A stretch of 64,000 nucleotides of DNA from Icerya purchasi (taxonomy: Eukaryota > Arthropoda > Insecta > Hemiptera > Monophlebidae), in the NCBI GenBank assembly GCA_039619475.1, contig CM077116.1, forward strand, positions 35,041,183 to 35,105,182. Direction: 5' to 3'. Shown one piece after another: positions 10,505 through 22,800 of the stretch (its first letter is position 1; each line of letters opens with the position of its first letter). Both the position numbers and the translations under genes were made by a program. The notes under the pieces were generated by a model that was given only the letters and a program-made list of their open reading frames with translations, ran no database searches and was not told where the DNA came from.

Positions 10505-11470
10505 AGAATAAAAGAGGATCAGTTCATTGATTGATCATCAAGCTGGGTGATTAAAAAATAATTTAATTTTTAGTGGAATCGAGTTTTATAAGAAATGTGC
10601 GTAATTATTTTTAAAATAAATTTCACGTCTCGCCTCAGCGACCGTCAATTGACAATTAAAAACTATGCGTTCAGTGTAATTTTTAAATTACTTATTTAAA
10701 TTATTTATTCATTTTTAAAATCTGACGTTCGGTGCAAAAAAAATTACCGCGAAAATTATTTGATATATTTTAATTTACCATTAATGCGGAGCAACAATTA
10801 AAAAGATCATTAATATATGGTATAGAAATCATAATATGAAAACAGCGTATCTCCTTCGGACACAACAGCTACTACCTTAAAATGGTTCACTGTACTCTTT
10901 ACCGCAGTACACTACCTGTCAAACAGCCTCAAATCATTTGCGATATGGTCCTTGCACTTCGGTGTAGTTTAATAATTTATGTGTAATATTTTTCTGTTGT
11001 TATAAGAGTCCTAGAAGCTTTTGATGGATCAACAAAATTGTTATTACAGTGCTATTAATTTTTATAAAATTAAATTTTAATATTATATTCGCCTTAAATA
11101 TTTTCTTAAAAATTAACTTTATGCCGGATAATATATTATCTTTTAAACCAGATATATTTAAAACAACGCAGATTGACAGACTTTCGTAATGGATCTGTTT
11201 ATTTCCCCGATTCAGTATTAACGAAAACTGAAAAAAAGAAAAAGACAAAAGAAAAGAAAAAAAGAGAACGTTTTGATACCAATGTATAAGACCGTTTCTA
11301 AAATCTGCGCAAATTTTTTTCAATTCGCTCTTAGTTCTCGTATTCCTGAAAACATCGGCGCAAAAAATCGAGGTAAAATATATATAAAAGCTTGAACAAA
11401 TTTTTATATAACCTCGTCATCTGAAAGAAAGCACGCGGGAAAAGGAAAATATATGTGTAGGAGTTAGCAC
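10505..11470. other. AT-rich spacer
   Basis: No gene or element supported; the 107-codon minus-strand frame at 11000-11323 is Ile/Phe/Leu-rich and typical of chance frames in AT-rich DNA. Confidence 0.5.
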
Positions 11471-11476
11471 AAGATC

Positions 11477-14400
11477 ATTATTATTATTATTATTATTATT
11501 ACATTAAACGGTACAGGCGCCGGCTGCACAAACGGGCCATATGCGCCCGGGGAACGGAAGGGATACTAAATTGAATTTAGGAGGTTAAGGGAATGAAGGA
11601 ATTGGAACGCACTGTGGATATGACACGGAGAATCAGCTGGGAGTTGTGATAAGGAAGGGGGGAGGCCATGCTGGGCTCTAAGTGCTATAAGGGAATGACA
11701 AGATGTTAGTAAATGGGGAATGGAAAGCTGGGTTCTTTGGCAAAAAGGACAAAGAGGGGGATCGGTGCGCTGTAGGAGATACGAATGGGTCAGGCGGGAG
11801 TGGGAAATCCTAAGTCTGGTAAGAATAATATTTTTCTTCCTTGAACGAAATGGAAGGGGGATCTGAGATAGAGGATCAGGTTTAACAAGGAAAAGGTTTT
11901 TTTGTTGACTAGAACTCCATACTTGTTCCCAGGATTTAATTATAAGGGATTTCAAGAAGGATTTCATATCGCTGGTAGAAGAGAAGTACGAGGATATGGC
12001 TGGAAGCCGGGATGCCTCCCTAGCAGCTCGGTCGATGGCCTCGTTACCAGGGAAACCAATATGGCTGGGGATCCACATGAAAGATATAGAAATTTGGGAT
12101 CGAATAAGGAGGTCTTGAAGGAGAAGGATGCGTTGTACAATTGCATTATCTGTGTAAAAGTTGTAGAGGGACATTAGAACACTAAGTGAATCAGTAAGGA
12201 TGAGGTATTTAGAAAGAGGTGGAGCGGAGGAGAGGAACTCAAGACACTTGAAGATGGCGAAAGATTCAGCCGAAAATACAGAGCAGGATTTTGGAAGCCG
12301 GAAGCGATGGGTGGTAGGAGGAACAAAAAAGGCTGATCCAACATGCCAATGGATTTTGAGCCATCCGTAAAGCAGAAGATGTAGTCAACGTATTTGACAG
12401 TTTCGAAAGTAATGTATTGATGAAGGATGTAGTCGGGATATATGGATTTGGGTAGATGGATTAAGTTGAGATTGATATCTGGGGTTAGAAAAAGCCAAGG
12501 AGGAGGGTTAGTGTACACTGGAGCAAGGGGAGGATTGAGAATAAATTTTCTAATTTGAGGAAAACGAGATTCAAACTTATTTTTGATGTTAGTTGCACAG
12601 TTAGGAACACGCAGAGTAGTCTGACTCTGTTGTTGGGAGTTGAAAAGGAGCTCATTGATCGGAAGGTTTGAATTGACAAGAGTGGAAGTCAAAAAGTTAG
12701 CTGTTAGGATCTCCCTTCTGAAATATAGGGGCAGCTGTCCGGATTCACAATTAAGACTGGCTGTAGGATTAGTGCAAAAGGCTCCAGTGGCTATTCGGAT
12801 AGCTGAATGTTGGATAGAATCTAAGGATGACAATAGACCCCGAGCCGCCGAACTGAACGCTTGGCAACCGTATTCTAATCTAAACCGGATTAACGATTGA
12901 TATAGCAGTAATAACATTTTCCGGTCGCCTCCGTTACTTTTATTATTAATCCGCTTTAATATACCAAGAGCTTTAATGCATGTCTTCTTGAGATCCTTGA
13001 TGTGTGCGTTCCATAGGAACTTGCTGTCGACTGTCACTCCAAGGTAGCGTACCTCCTCTTGGAAATGCAGTTCTACGCTGTTCAGGAAAATTCGAGGCCG
13101 TTGACAGTATTTAGTGGTCCGATGAAAATCTACACATGTTGTCTTTTCCGCAGAGAATTTGAAGCCTCGCGCAGACGCCCATTCGGAGAGTTCGTTAATA
13201 CATCGCTGCATGACTTTGCTTGCTCTGGTAGGTGAAGAGGATTGAAATGTTATCGTCAAATCATCAGCAAACAGACTAAACTGTACGGGCGCTCGAACGG
13301 CTAGCTGGATGTCATTGATGGCTAATAGAAAAAGTGTTACGCTAAGGACACATCCTTGAGGCACCCCATTTTCCATGGAAAACAGCTGCGAAAAAGTGTC
13401 CCCTAACCGAACTCTGATTTGCCTGTTCGTTAGAAAGCTTTGGATAAGACTAACCATGCGACCACGGATTCCTGCTTTATGCAGGTTCGTAAGGGCCTGA
13501 TATCTCCATACCGTGTCATACGCTTTTTGAAGATCAAAGAAGACAGCATATAAGTGCGCACGATTAGTAAATGCTTTCTGAGCCTTGAGTTGGAGATTTA
13601 CGATAGCTTGAATTGCTGAGCGGTATTTTCGGAATCCATATTGGTGAGGAGTAAATATATTATTCATTTCGAGGGTCCAGATTAACCTTTTTTGAACGAT
13701 TTTTTCCAATAGTTTGCCCAGAGTACTTGTTAACGCGATAGGCCGGTAGCTAGATGCTTCGGTTTTTACTTTTCCTTTTTTTAATATTGGGATTACTACG
13801 GCTATTTTCCATCTCGTAGGGAATATTCCCTCATTCCACAATCTGTTCAGGATATGTAATAAATATACTTTAGCCGATAGATGTAGATACTTTAACATAA
13901 CAGGATGAACGTTGTCCGGACCTGGCGAGGAATCATGGACATAATATTGGATACAATGTTCTAGTTCCCTTAGCGATATGGGACAATTGTACTCTTCCTC
14001 GTTACTGGAACCGAAGCTCAATGGAATGGCTTCTGTCCTTTGTTTATAACGCATAAATTCTTCGCAATAGTTCAAATTAGACGATACGGCGGAGAAGTGG
14101 GAAGCTAACATGTCGGCCATTTCGTTAATGTTGGTAATAAGTAAACCGTCTTTGAATAAAGCGGAGATGGTTTTCTTATAGTTTTTCCCATTGATCAGAT
14201 GAATTTTCTTCCACACAGAAGAAATGGGTACCTGCTGATTAATAGATGATGTAAAATCTTGCCAGCACTTCCTCTTGGCTGCTCTAATGAGAGAACGTGC
14301 ATGTGCACGTCGTTTGCGATAATTAATAAGGTTCGTTATTGAGTTGTATCGTTTTAGTACTCTCAATGTCTTTTTACGGAGATTTATTGCCTTTGCAATA

Positions 14401-14550
14401 TTATTGTTCCACCAAGGAACCCGTTTATTTGACGACGGACTGGACGAGGACAAGGGTATAGCTAGACGTCCAGCTTCAGTGATTTTTTTGTTAAAAATTC
14501 GACATCTTCTACATCATCGAAATGTCTGGAGTGGATTTCGGTGCCAGATT
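11477..14550 (-). mobile_element. 5'-truncated I-like LINE with (TAA)n tail
   Basis: On the minus strand the element ends in (TAA)n (11477-11501, written ATT on the plus strand) rather than poly(A). This is the tail type known from the Drosophila I factor. Between ORF2 and the tail is a GC-rich 3' UTR of ~65 bp. Coding begins abruptly near 14540, in the linker between endonuclease and RT, so ORF1 and the endonuclease are missing. Target duplications could not be found. Confidence 0.82.
11566..14540 (-). pseudogene. I-like ORF2: reverse transcriptase and RNase H, one frameshift
   Basis: The frame from ~14540 to 12174 has the PWWNNNIAKA pre-RT segment, SYRPIALTSTLGKLLEKIV, FFDLQKAYDTVWR (motif A), NGVPQGCVLSVTLF (motif B) and FADDLTI (motif C, at about 13260). 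YLGVTVDSKFLW and FTDGSKS, the start of RNase H, follow. A single shift near 12335 moves RNase H into the frame ending at 11566. That frame gives FSAES, LILTDSLS, WIPSHIGFPGNEAIDRAARE, then LRISHSRLTH and CPFC...HLLTSC. All four RNase H acidic positions are present across the two frames. No other interruption was seen in ~990 codons, so inactivation is probably recent apart from the 5' truncation. Confidence 0.85.
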
Positions 14551-14559
14551 ACTTGATAG

Positions 14560-16780
14560 TATTTTCGAAAAAAAGGTTATATTCGAAATGAAATCTTACG
14601 AAATAACAAAATTCGTATACGCTTTCGAAAAAATCTTTTTCAGATTTAACAGTTTTCTTCAGGCATTACCTTTCACTATTAGCGATGCTGAAGAAGTTTT
14701 CTTTAGAGTTAAAAAAATTATGAAAAAAAAAACAAAAAAAATAATTAACCGTTAGATTGAGTCAAGATTTTAGCGGCGGTCATTTCTCGTGTGTAAAAGA
14801 TGGTAAATGTAGACATAAAACCAAAGTCGGGAGAGAATGATCTTAGAAACTATCGCAAAAAATTAGGTATATTTTATTAAATATATATAAACACGCGTAT
14901 TACAGAAAATTTTTAGTTATAAAAAATATAATATAACTAAAAATTTTCTGTAATACATTTTATAATTCCCATTTAAAGAGGTATATTTTTTCAATCGTAT
15001 TATCATGAATTTGTCTTTTTCATATCAATTAAGGTATAACCGTCGTAATGCAGTGTGAACATAAAATCAAAAATTTCCGACCATAGACCGAAAAAGAAAA
15101 AAAAAAAAAACGCAATTACTAATTACGAAACCATTTATGTTATAGTATCGACGAAAAAGGAAGAACGTTTTTCGCAAATATCTGGAATCGATTTAAGAAG
15201 TTGTTGTTCCGAATGAATTAGGGCTGAAAATCGATAAATTAAATACGCCTGCTTTCGAGCCCGAAGAATAGATTTTATCAAATCTCGTATACATCTGTTT
15301 TTCGTAATTAAGTACTTCGGGGTAGCGCATTGCAAGTCCTCTTTGTATTCGACTCATTTATCCGCAAACAACTATACACCTGGGCACAGTAGTGTTCACG
15401 TTTTAACATTGCTGTCAACTCTCATTGTGCTACCAAAACGCAACTATACACATCCAATCAAATTTATCTAGTGGGAATTAAATCACGCATGCCACCAATA
15501 ATCCCCGTTTGTTCAAATCAAACTAGCCCAAAAAGAATTTTGCAGTAACGTCTCGTGGATTACAACACAGCGGTGCCAGTGGGAAACCTGCTCGCGTAAT
15601 AGCGGGAAAAAATACTCGCGGAAAATAAAATTTAAGATCTTTAGAAATTTAAAGTAAATTTTTTTGCTTAAATAATTTCCTCGTAAAATAAAAACACGTT
15701 AGCGTTGATTTTTGGTGGAAATAAAATTATTCGTAACTCATTTCGACGAATACTTTTACCGTTATAATCAAGACGTTTAATAATTTAAGTCTCGTGTTGA
15801 AAATTAAAAATTAATCTCGAATTAATTTTAAAAAAATTTTTCACTTTTATATTAGTGAAGTATTTTCTATAGTCAAAAATTTTTCGCATTTTTAATATCG
15901 ATCTGTTTTTTGTTCTAATTCATTTTCTAGAGATACTAAAGAAAGTTTCGATGATAACAATAGAGAGAGAGACATTTGCATTTCTTCAATCTGTTGATTC
16001 TTTCGAATACTCTTTTTTTTTTTATTTATTTATTTAAACTACTTTAAAATACCGTTTTTACAGAAAAATTAATTCAACTGACGTTAATCCGCCCATATTT
16101 TGTGTTCTTTTTGTTACTTTTTTTCCCCCCATTTTTTTATCATTTTTAAACTTGGCTATTACATAAACAAAGAGCTGGTGGTTAATTATAAATTCTCAGC
16201 GTTGTTTATTGTTTCCATCTTAGGGAGAATTTTAATCTTCTTTTCTCGCTGTTTTGTAAATACCATCTCAGTCGGAGTTCCCGCTTTGACTGACTACCTG
16301 GAGAGAATAATCGAAGTTGTTTGCCATCTTGAATAGATTTAGATCGATATGCACAACTTGCGATCATGCAAAATAGGGCGACGGCATAATGTGACGTAGA
16401 AAGTGAATTCCCCGATAACAGTTTTGTTGAAATTTTCTGTCTCTTATCAGTTTGGGTAGTAAAAAGTTAGCCGCATTTTTGCGAGTCACGCAAAACTATA
16501 AAAATCATCTATATTTAATACGAAGTTGCGTGATAATTTGTGAAAAATTATTTTTGACCCGTTAGGTTTAATACTATTTGAAAAAGAAAAAAAAAACTAA
16601 AACTACATCAAAGAGCGCATCAAGTTTCACCTTTTTTTTTAGAATTATTTCTAGACCGTGAACGGAATACATCGCTACAGGTACAGTCAGTAAAGCTGAT
16701 TCGGAAAGTAAATTTAAAATTCTCTCCTAACTCGTACCATTTCGAATCCGCTACATACCATCTTTTTCGTTTTTTCCCTA
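14560..16780. other. spacer; short perfect hairpin only
   Basis: No gene supported. The only clear structure is the hairpin at 14897-14956. A somewhat GC-richer patch at about 15310-15620 has no identified identity. Confidence 0.5.
14897..14956. repeat. perfect 25-bp inverted repeat (hairpin)
   Basis: Arms 14897-14921 and 14932-14956 are exact reverse complements (GTATTACAGAAAATTTTTAG...) around a 10-bp AT loop. It may be a very small palindromic element; it is not followed by the T-run expected of a bacterial-type terminator and is not interpreted as one. Confidence 0.85.
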
Positions 16781-16784
16781 ATTT

Positions 16785-17090
16785 CTTCTCCGCAGTGTCC
16801 TTTTCACCCAGGAGATTCCTTTTTTCCGTGTAATGTCAATCATATCTTCTTCGAATGTTCCTCACTTTCTTCAGAGCAACGTCTTCTATTTTCAGCTTTT
16901 CGATCTTGGTCTTCCTATTCCATACAATAATTCTTATGTTCTCCTTCTTTATCAGTTGTTCCTATTCTAGCTTTTTTCATTCATTCAATCTTGCACCAGA
17001 TTAAAATCTGCTATGCTCCTTTTCAGCTATTGCTTAGATTCCTTGGTTGATTAGGCTGTTGCTCCCAAATTACGACTAATGTTTTTGGTT
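16785..17090 (+). pseudogene. degenerate I-like LINE 3' tip
   Basis: The plus strand around 16800-16880 reads, with frame breaks, as a C..CNVNHIFFEC-SSLSSEQ segment. This is the NHI.FEC signature near the end of several ORF2s in this window (compare 31555-32259, 47438-47981, 58208-58548). Further along, an ACCAGATTAAAATCTG block near 17000 parallels ACCGGATTAAAATTTAATC near 58460. No tail or target duplication was seen; strongly decayed. Confidence 0.5.
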
Positions 17091-17099
17091 TCTTTGTTT

Positions 17100-18095
17100 T
17101 ATGTCTCTCAGATCTGATCTCGCCGGACTAGATCGTATTCAAAATCGTTGTTTTTCTCGGGGGAATTTCCCTATTTCTGGAAATCAACATAATAGCTCGC
17201 TTCCACGTAAAATCTCGTAAAACGACATTTTTCCCGTTTCATAATTGTCGCTACCCGGCCTGTAAATGCCTTCTCCGATATTTCTATTATTTGTTTGGAA
17301 CTTCGTTCATTTCATATAGAACACGCTTTTTTGTAAATGTTCATAAATTACTTCCGTTTCGTACGCATTTTCGATAGATATGAACCTAACCCCATTCACG
17401 TTGCATCTTTTTGGATCACATTATCTTAACTGATCGTTTCAAAGTCCCTTAAAAAGTTTATTTCGGCCGTTGTTTAACTTCTCCGATTCCTGTTATTACT
17501 GATAGATCAATGTTTTTGTCCATTTCACTTCTTATTTAGCAAATTTATAATTTTGATTTCCGAAAATGCCACAAATGATTTTTCTTTTTGTCTGCTCCTT
17601 TTGCAGACATCGTGGTGTTTTTCGTTATTTGTAACTTGTTTCACTTAAATAAACCGATTTACGTTAGTCTGTAACGAGTAAGCCGATTAATTTGGCCCGT
17701 TGTATTGCCGATTTCTCGGAAAAGCTCTTTCCCTATAGTATTCTCTGTCACACAGAAACGATATTATTCGAGCCTATGAAATAATATCCATCCTCCATGC
17801 TTTTTAAATCCTAAATCCGCTTTTTCAACCCTTCTACATCTTAATCTGACGATTTTCTTCATCTAAGTCGCTCTTCTATTTTCCGTACTTATGTCACCGC
17901 TTCTCTTCAGTCGCATTATCTTTTCGTATTCTTTCTTTACCGATTTTCTTCTACATGATGCTGATAATAGTCCTCCCCCCCCCTTTAAATGCTTATTCCT
18001 TTTATACCATACATTATATATATACATATATAATGATTTTATCGCTCAGGTTACAAAATATCAGAAACCAGCGGAATGTTGACAGATATATGTAC
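17100..18095. other. AT-rich spacer, possible further LINE debris
   Basis: No gene supported. Near 17108-17150 a short stretch can be read as LDRIQNRC, reminiscent of the RT thumb, but it is too short to call. Confidence 0.35.
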
Positions 18096-18101
18096 TCTAC
18101 G

Positions 18102-18109
18102 AGGAGTTA
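18102..18109. repeat. 8-bp hAT target site duplication, left
   Basis: AGGAGTTA, identical to 20793-20800, abutting the CAGGAACGGA terminal repeat. Confidence 0.9.
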
Positions 18110-18365
18110 CAGGAACGGACCGTGAATATGTGGGGGGCCCTGGGCTAATGCTACTTAGGGGCCTACCTAATTACTCAACTAATTGCCATTTTAACAGAAA
18201 ACTGTTTTCTATAGTGATGTAGGTATACAGTGTATAGGGGGAAAAATAGGACAATAAAATATTTTATTTATTTAATATGACTTGGTGTTTGTGTATACAA
18301 ACAGCAACTGTACGAAATTATTGCAAAAGACATTGACAGGTTATGTGTAATTATGCTTAGATAAA

Positions 18366-20600
18366 TTATAAATCAACCTTTCTGCATTTTTGTGCTACAA
18401 ATTCCTTTATTTGCTCATCACATTGTAAGTCCTTTGTTAAATCACAATTTATGGAAAGAACTGATAAATGATTTAGTCGATAGTTTGACATTATTGTCCT
18501 ATATTTGTTTTCTATATATGACATCCTGGAGAAAAAGTGCTCCGCTTCACAGCTAGAGATTGCCAACGTTAAAAAAATCTTTAAGATGGTATAGCAATTT
18601 GGGAAAACATCAACAAGTGTCTTTTCATAAATTATCAGAACAGAACAGAACGTATATTTGGCCAAGTACAGTAATACAGTATTTATAAACAAAATGCGTA
18701 CCAGCTCGAAAGAGACTTAACCGCATTACATTAGAGTGATAAAATAGAATATTTACGTATTGTTAACAAAAATATAAACACTATACAAAAAAAAATACAA
18801 AGGGCAAAAAAAAAAAAAAAAGTATAACAAAAAACCCAAAATAATCAAAAATTACTATCAATTGTTACCATTGAAAACATTACTTAACAGTCTAGAGCTA
18901 TCACTAACTAACTAAATTGTGTTTAATCCGACGATGCTTATATTTAACGTACATCCGGGTTAGTTGCTCGGAATTATAATCGCCTATATTCCTGATAAGC
19001 ATATTGCTATGGTAGGAACAGCCATGAAAAAATTTTTTTGCTGTATTAATTATAAAATCTTCTACAAAAGGCAATTGTAACCAGTCATGCATATTATCTA
19101 TTTTAGTCCAGCGGGGAACGTTTAAAATACACCGACAACATCTATTCTGCAGCAACTGAAGTTGATTAAAATCGGAGTTTGAAATCGAGCACTGCATGTA
19201 AGACTCTGGCTTAGACTGTAGTAAATACGATTTTAACTGAATGCACTCATTCGCTAAGTGTTCGTCTACGTCATCTGGATAATAATCAATAGCTTTCTCT
19301 TCGGATTCCTTTAGCTTCTGATCTGATTGGTGCCGTATGTTGTTCATGAACTCTTTTAATGACACAATTAACTTATTGCCTCCGCACTAAACTAGGGCTC
19401 TATATTTTTTTATTAACTAAATTAAATCTCTCCAAAATTTCTTCACAAAAAATAATCAAAATTGCGATATATCGAGTTTTGTCGGTTTATTAAATAAATT
19501 TCATGCCTCTTTTCGGGAATCAACTTTCTCATCCTCATTTTCGCTGAAATTTTTGAAAATTTTCATAATGTCATTATAATTATTTTTTATAACTTTTACG
19601 GCATCATAGTGACAAGACCATCCGGTCTGGCTTAAACTTCTTTTTAATGTAAATTTTAGTTTTGTTTCACGATTTAACAGTTCCCACCTATGGGTCGCAG
19701 CAGAAAAGAAACGGTATATTTTTTGCACTACTCCAAAAAAGATCACAATTTCGGTTGCAACTTTAACAGATTCTTCACCAATTAGGTTAAGGGAATGCGC
19801 AGCACCGGATTTATTTTTTTGTTTTAGTAGTGCTTGTACACCATTGTAGTGACGAACCGCCTTATTAGCAGCATTGTAATAAGACTGCCCCCTACAACTA
19901 TCCAGTAGTAGTCCATTTGTTTCTAAAAAGTCTTGTAGAATTTTAAATAAATGTAAGACTACTAATTGTAATGAACGATACAAATCTTTTATACACTTTT
20001 CGCCGAAAACAGTATCGTAATACAATAGCGAGTTGGTCATTGTGAGACAAATCTGGAATTAAATCCATCACAATTGAATAATACTTTGTGTTGTCGTTAC
20101 TTATTTGAGCTTTAATTTGTTTAATTATCTGTTTGCCCATAATCCCAATTACTTCCTCATATACTGTTTTTGATAAGTACGATATTATTGGTTTTGGTCG
20201 CAGCTCTCGTTTGAATGGGTCGAACTCTGCCAATAGCTCCATAGCACCCATAGTATTACCATTATGTGGATAACCAAATATTTCCTCGGAACCTCTAAAT
20301 GGTAAGCCTTTTATACTCAAAAATTTTACCACTGCAATAACTTAAGACATTGTGATAATATTCTGTTTCTTTTCTTAATTGCTCTTGAAGCTGCTTGTCT
20401 AAAACAAACTTATTTTCTTTTTGTGTCAACCACACTAACATTAAATTCGTATGTTCATTAGAATTTTCGATGTGTTTCCAATCAGAAAATCCGGTTACGT
20501 ATTGTAAAGGGGTTTTAGAAAAAAGTTTGCAAGCCAAACAAAAAACAGTACCAACCCTGGTTGAATATAACGTAACCAAGATCTTTTCAGTAATTGGCCA
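18366..20600 (-). pseudogene. hAT transposase, ZMYM1-like, broken
   Basis: Minus-strand pieces in order. 20579-20295 carries the TTF-type zinc finger segment (FCLACKLFS, GFSDWKH, then an H...H pattern) that precedes the catalytic region. 20332-19501 is the DUF4371/RNase H-like region with YYSIVMD and the NSLLYYD and LLLDSCRGQSYYNA blocks. 19365-19200 has the YYPDDVDEHLANECIQLKSYL segment. 18692-18366 is the C-terminal dimerisation region (ISSCEAEHFFSRM, then NYRLNHLSVLSIN). Frames change near 20300, 20000 and 19400, and the LINE fragment separates the last two parts. The domestic relative ZMYM1 has the same order, but inverted repeats and duplication mark this as a transposon. Confidence 0.85.
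18720..19195 (-). pseudogene. Jockey/CR1-like LINE C-terminal fragment inside the hAT element
   Basis: From ~19195 to 18904 the minus-strand frame changes from hAT sequence to LQLLQNRCCRCILNVPRW, LQLPFVEDFI and a KYKHRRIKHNLV tail, the post-RT region of Jockey/CR1-like ORF2. It is read in the same frame as the preceding hAT segment, giving one 153-codon chimeric frame (18904-19365). The left edge, near 18720, is set by where hAT coding resumes. No clear duplication flanks it. A-rich tracts occur at 18788-18822 on the plus strand, the wrong strand for a simple poly(A) tail. Confidence 0.65.
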
Positions 20601-20792
20601 TTTTTCATTTTCTTAATGAAATTACTATTTGAAAATGATCTGTTATTTTTGTACATTTATTTCTTTCTTTTTCTCGATCTAACTGTAATTTTCGTATTGA
20701 TCGTCTATTGTTTTCAATGGGGGCTGGGGGCCCTTTGTAGCCATGGGGCCCTGGGCTGCAGCCCAAAAAGCCCTTAAGTAGATCCGTTCCTG

Positions 20793-20800
20793 AGGAGTTA
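20793..20800. repeat. 8-bp hAT target site duplication, right
   Basis: AGGAGTTA immediately after the right terminal repeat. Confidence 0.9.
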
Positions 20801-21610
20801 CTCTTACAACGTAATACCGTGTTCTAAGTAATTTAATCGATTATGACAGCAGCACACATATGTACTGTAGTTTTGTGATCCGTGTAGCGCTTTGTATATT
20901 TTTTGCCCCCCCCCCCATTTATAAAGATAAATGGCATACTTTTAACATTAAATTAATACATATCATTTGTCGTGGGTTAAATAGAAGAAACTACTTATAT
21001 AGAATTAATATTCAACTTTGATGTTCCGACGCCATGATTAAACGGTTCACCGTCAGGAAATAATTGAAAACTTCAGATCGTACCGTTTATAGATAATTGT
21101 GTGGTGGAATAGGAAATTAAAAATGGATTTTTTCTCAACCTACTCCTAGGGAAAGTAAAACTAGCCGCTCCATATAACGATAAAGTTTCGTAATCTCGGT
21201 AACATACACTTCTGACAGTTGAATAATTAAACTGAATTGTTACTTTATCGGAAAAGTGAATATCCCGTCGTTTAAATTAAATTCGGCTTCAAAAGCCATT
21301 TTTATTTTGCGCAAAAAATAATGAAAAAAGTCTGTCATTTAACGTTTCAGATTCAAATAGTTTAGTTTGCGACCTTTGTCTATTCTCAATTCAACCTAGT
21401 CTGTTTATTTTTGACGCATACAATTCCGAGAACCGGATAATTATCGTATGAAAATGATTTCAACGCGTTAGATTTAAGTCTTATTATAGTGAAAAACATT
21501 GCAACGAAAACTAACGACAGGTTTAAAATATTCGTATAATTATTAATATGACAATGTAAATAAAATTAATGGAGGGAGGGGAGTAAATAAAACCAGTATC
21601 TTTGCACCTT
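20801..21610. other. AT-rich spacer
   Basis: No gene supported; a C homopolymer of about 13 lies near 20907-20919. Confidence 0.5.
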
Positions 21611-21614
21611 TTGT

Positions 21615-22005
21615 AACATTGTGACGTCGGATGTGTCTTTCGGAATGATGGTAAAGGATAGTAATGAGTAGGTCTGAAAGGATTGGTATCTGCGGATAAT
21701 CGGTATCCTACAGTGTGGAGTAGATGATGTAACACCGACAACAGTTACAGACACGTATCCCAATAAATACAAACTGAATCGATGAATATTGTGATATTTA
21801 CACAGTTCTACTATAGAAGTTAAAATATCGACCTTGAACATAGAAGAATAGACCGCTTGTCTTTTTTTGCACTTCATAATAGGGAGAACGAATATCTGAG
21901 CAAAAATGTTCCAGATCACCTAGAAATGATAACATTGTAATTAGAGAGAAACTTCATCGATTTTTTACTGTAGACACAATTGTCTGTTTTTATTATATAC
22001 TTCTC
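21615..22005 (+). repeat. dispersed repeat, unknown family, copy 2
   Basis: Diverged same-orientation counterpart of 755-1175. The best-preserved parts are around TTGAACATAGAAGAATAGACC (about 21833-21853) and TTCCAGATCACCTAGAAA (about 21909-21926). Overlapping open frames on the minus strand are not coding by any evidence visible here. Confidence 0.65.
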
Positions 22006-22009
22006 GGTT

Positions 22010-22800
22010 AGCTATTTTGCAATTTCCGTCTCTCTTTCTAACACACGCAATCTAGTACCGGTTAACACTGCGTCAAAAACCAGTGCAAACTATTTCCAAT
22101 GTTGAGTGTATCGTAAAACATCGAATCCATATGGATACGTATTTAGGATGCAGTTCTCGAACCTGCGATTCAGTTCCCCGGATTCGTATCCGAAGAAATA
22201 ACGAACTGGTAACATCGCTAGTCAAAAATGAACGGAATATTTCGTTTTTTAGTAAGAACATAAACTCAAACTGTTGATCAGAGATTTTGGTGTAAATATA
22301 AATAAGGCACTGCGCTATCCAATATAAATCGTTATAAAATTTCCTGTCATGTCTTTGTGACGACAAAAATTTTAGTTCGAGCTCAGCCGTAAGACACACT
22401 GTACTAGCCGGACGAATATCTTAAGCATATATATACATATATATATATATATGCACGCAAATCGCGCTATGCCATTTCGATCCCCATTGCTGGATATGTG
22501 CAATTATTCCCTGATGAGATAAATTGGCCTAATCTCTCGTTCTGGCTGGGAAAATTGGGAGATGCATTTTATACCTGCTGCCGAGTTTTCATGGCAATTA
22601 TTAATATGCAAAGCTGGTGAAGAACTACACTCTGAACTAATATTGTGAATGTTTGATTTATCGTGATGCAAATGCAGTCCCTCGTGTGTGTTTGTTTGCC
22701 TACTCTACATCAACCCATGACGGTATGCATGTTTGCCACTGTCTTCCGTATGATTTTATTAATGATTAATTTAATTATTTATTTCGTAATAATTTCTGTC
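22010..22800. other. spacer with AT microsatellite and SINE body
   Basis: A TA-rich microsatellite lies at about 22427-22452. The right-hand part (about 22640-22800) is downstream, on the minus strand, of the tRNA-like head at 22801-22871 and may be its body. No gene supported. Confidence 0.45.
22427..22452. repeat. (AT)n microsatellite
   Basis: Alternating A/T with one C interruption, read directly. Confidence 0.85.

Larger units (their letters stand above)
18110..20792 (-). mobile_element. hAT transposon (ZMYM1-like) with nested LINE fragment
   Basis: The ends are CAGGAACGGA at 18110 and its complement TCCGTTCCTG ending at 20792. Both are flanked by a perfect 8-bp duplication, the length characteristic of hAT elements. 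A GGGGCCCTGGGCT-like block lies inside each end in direct orientation on the plus strand. The transposase is on the minus strand and broken. A LINE fragment sits at about 18720-19195, so the original element was roughly 2.2 kb. Confidence 0.9.

Noticed and set aside
18788..18822. A-rich tract as poly(A) of a plus-strand LINE
   Set aside because: The adjacent LINE coding sequence is on the minus strand, so the tract is on the wrong strand to be its tail.
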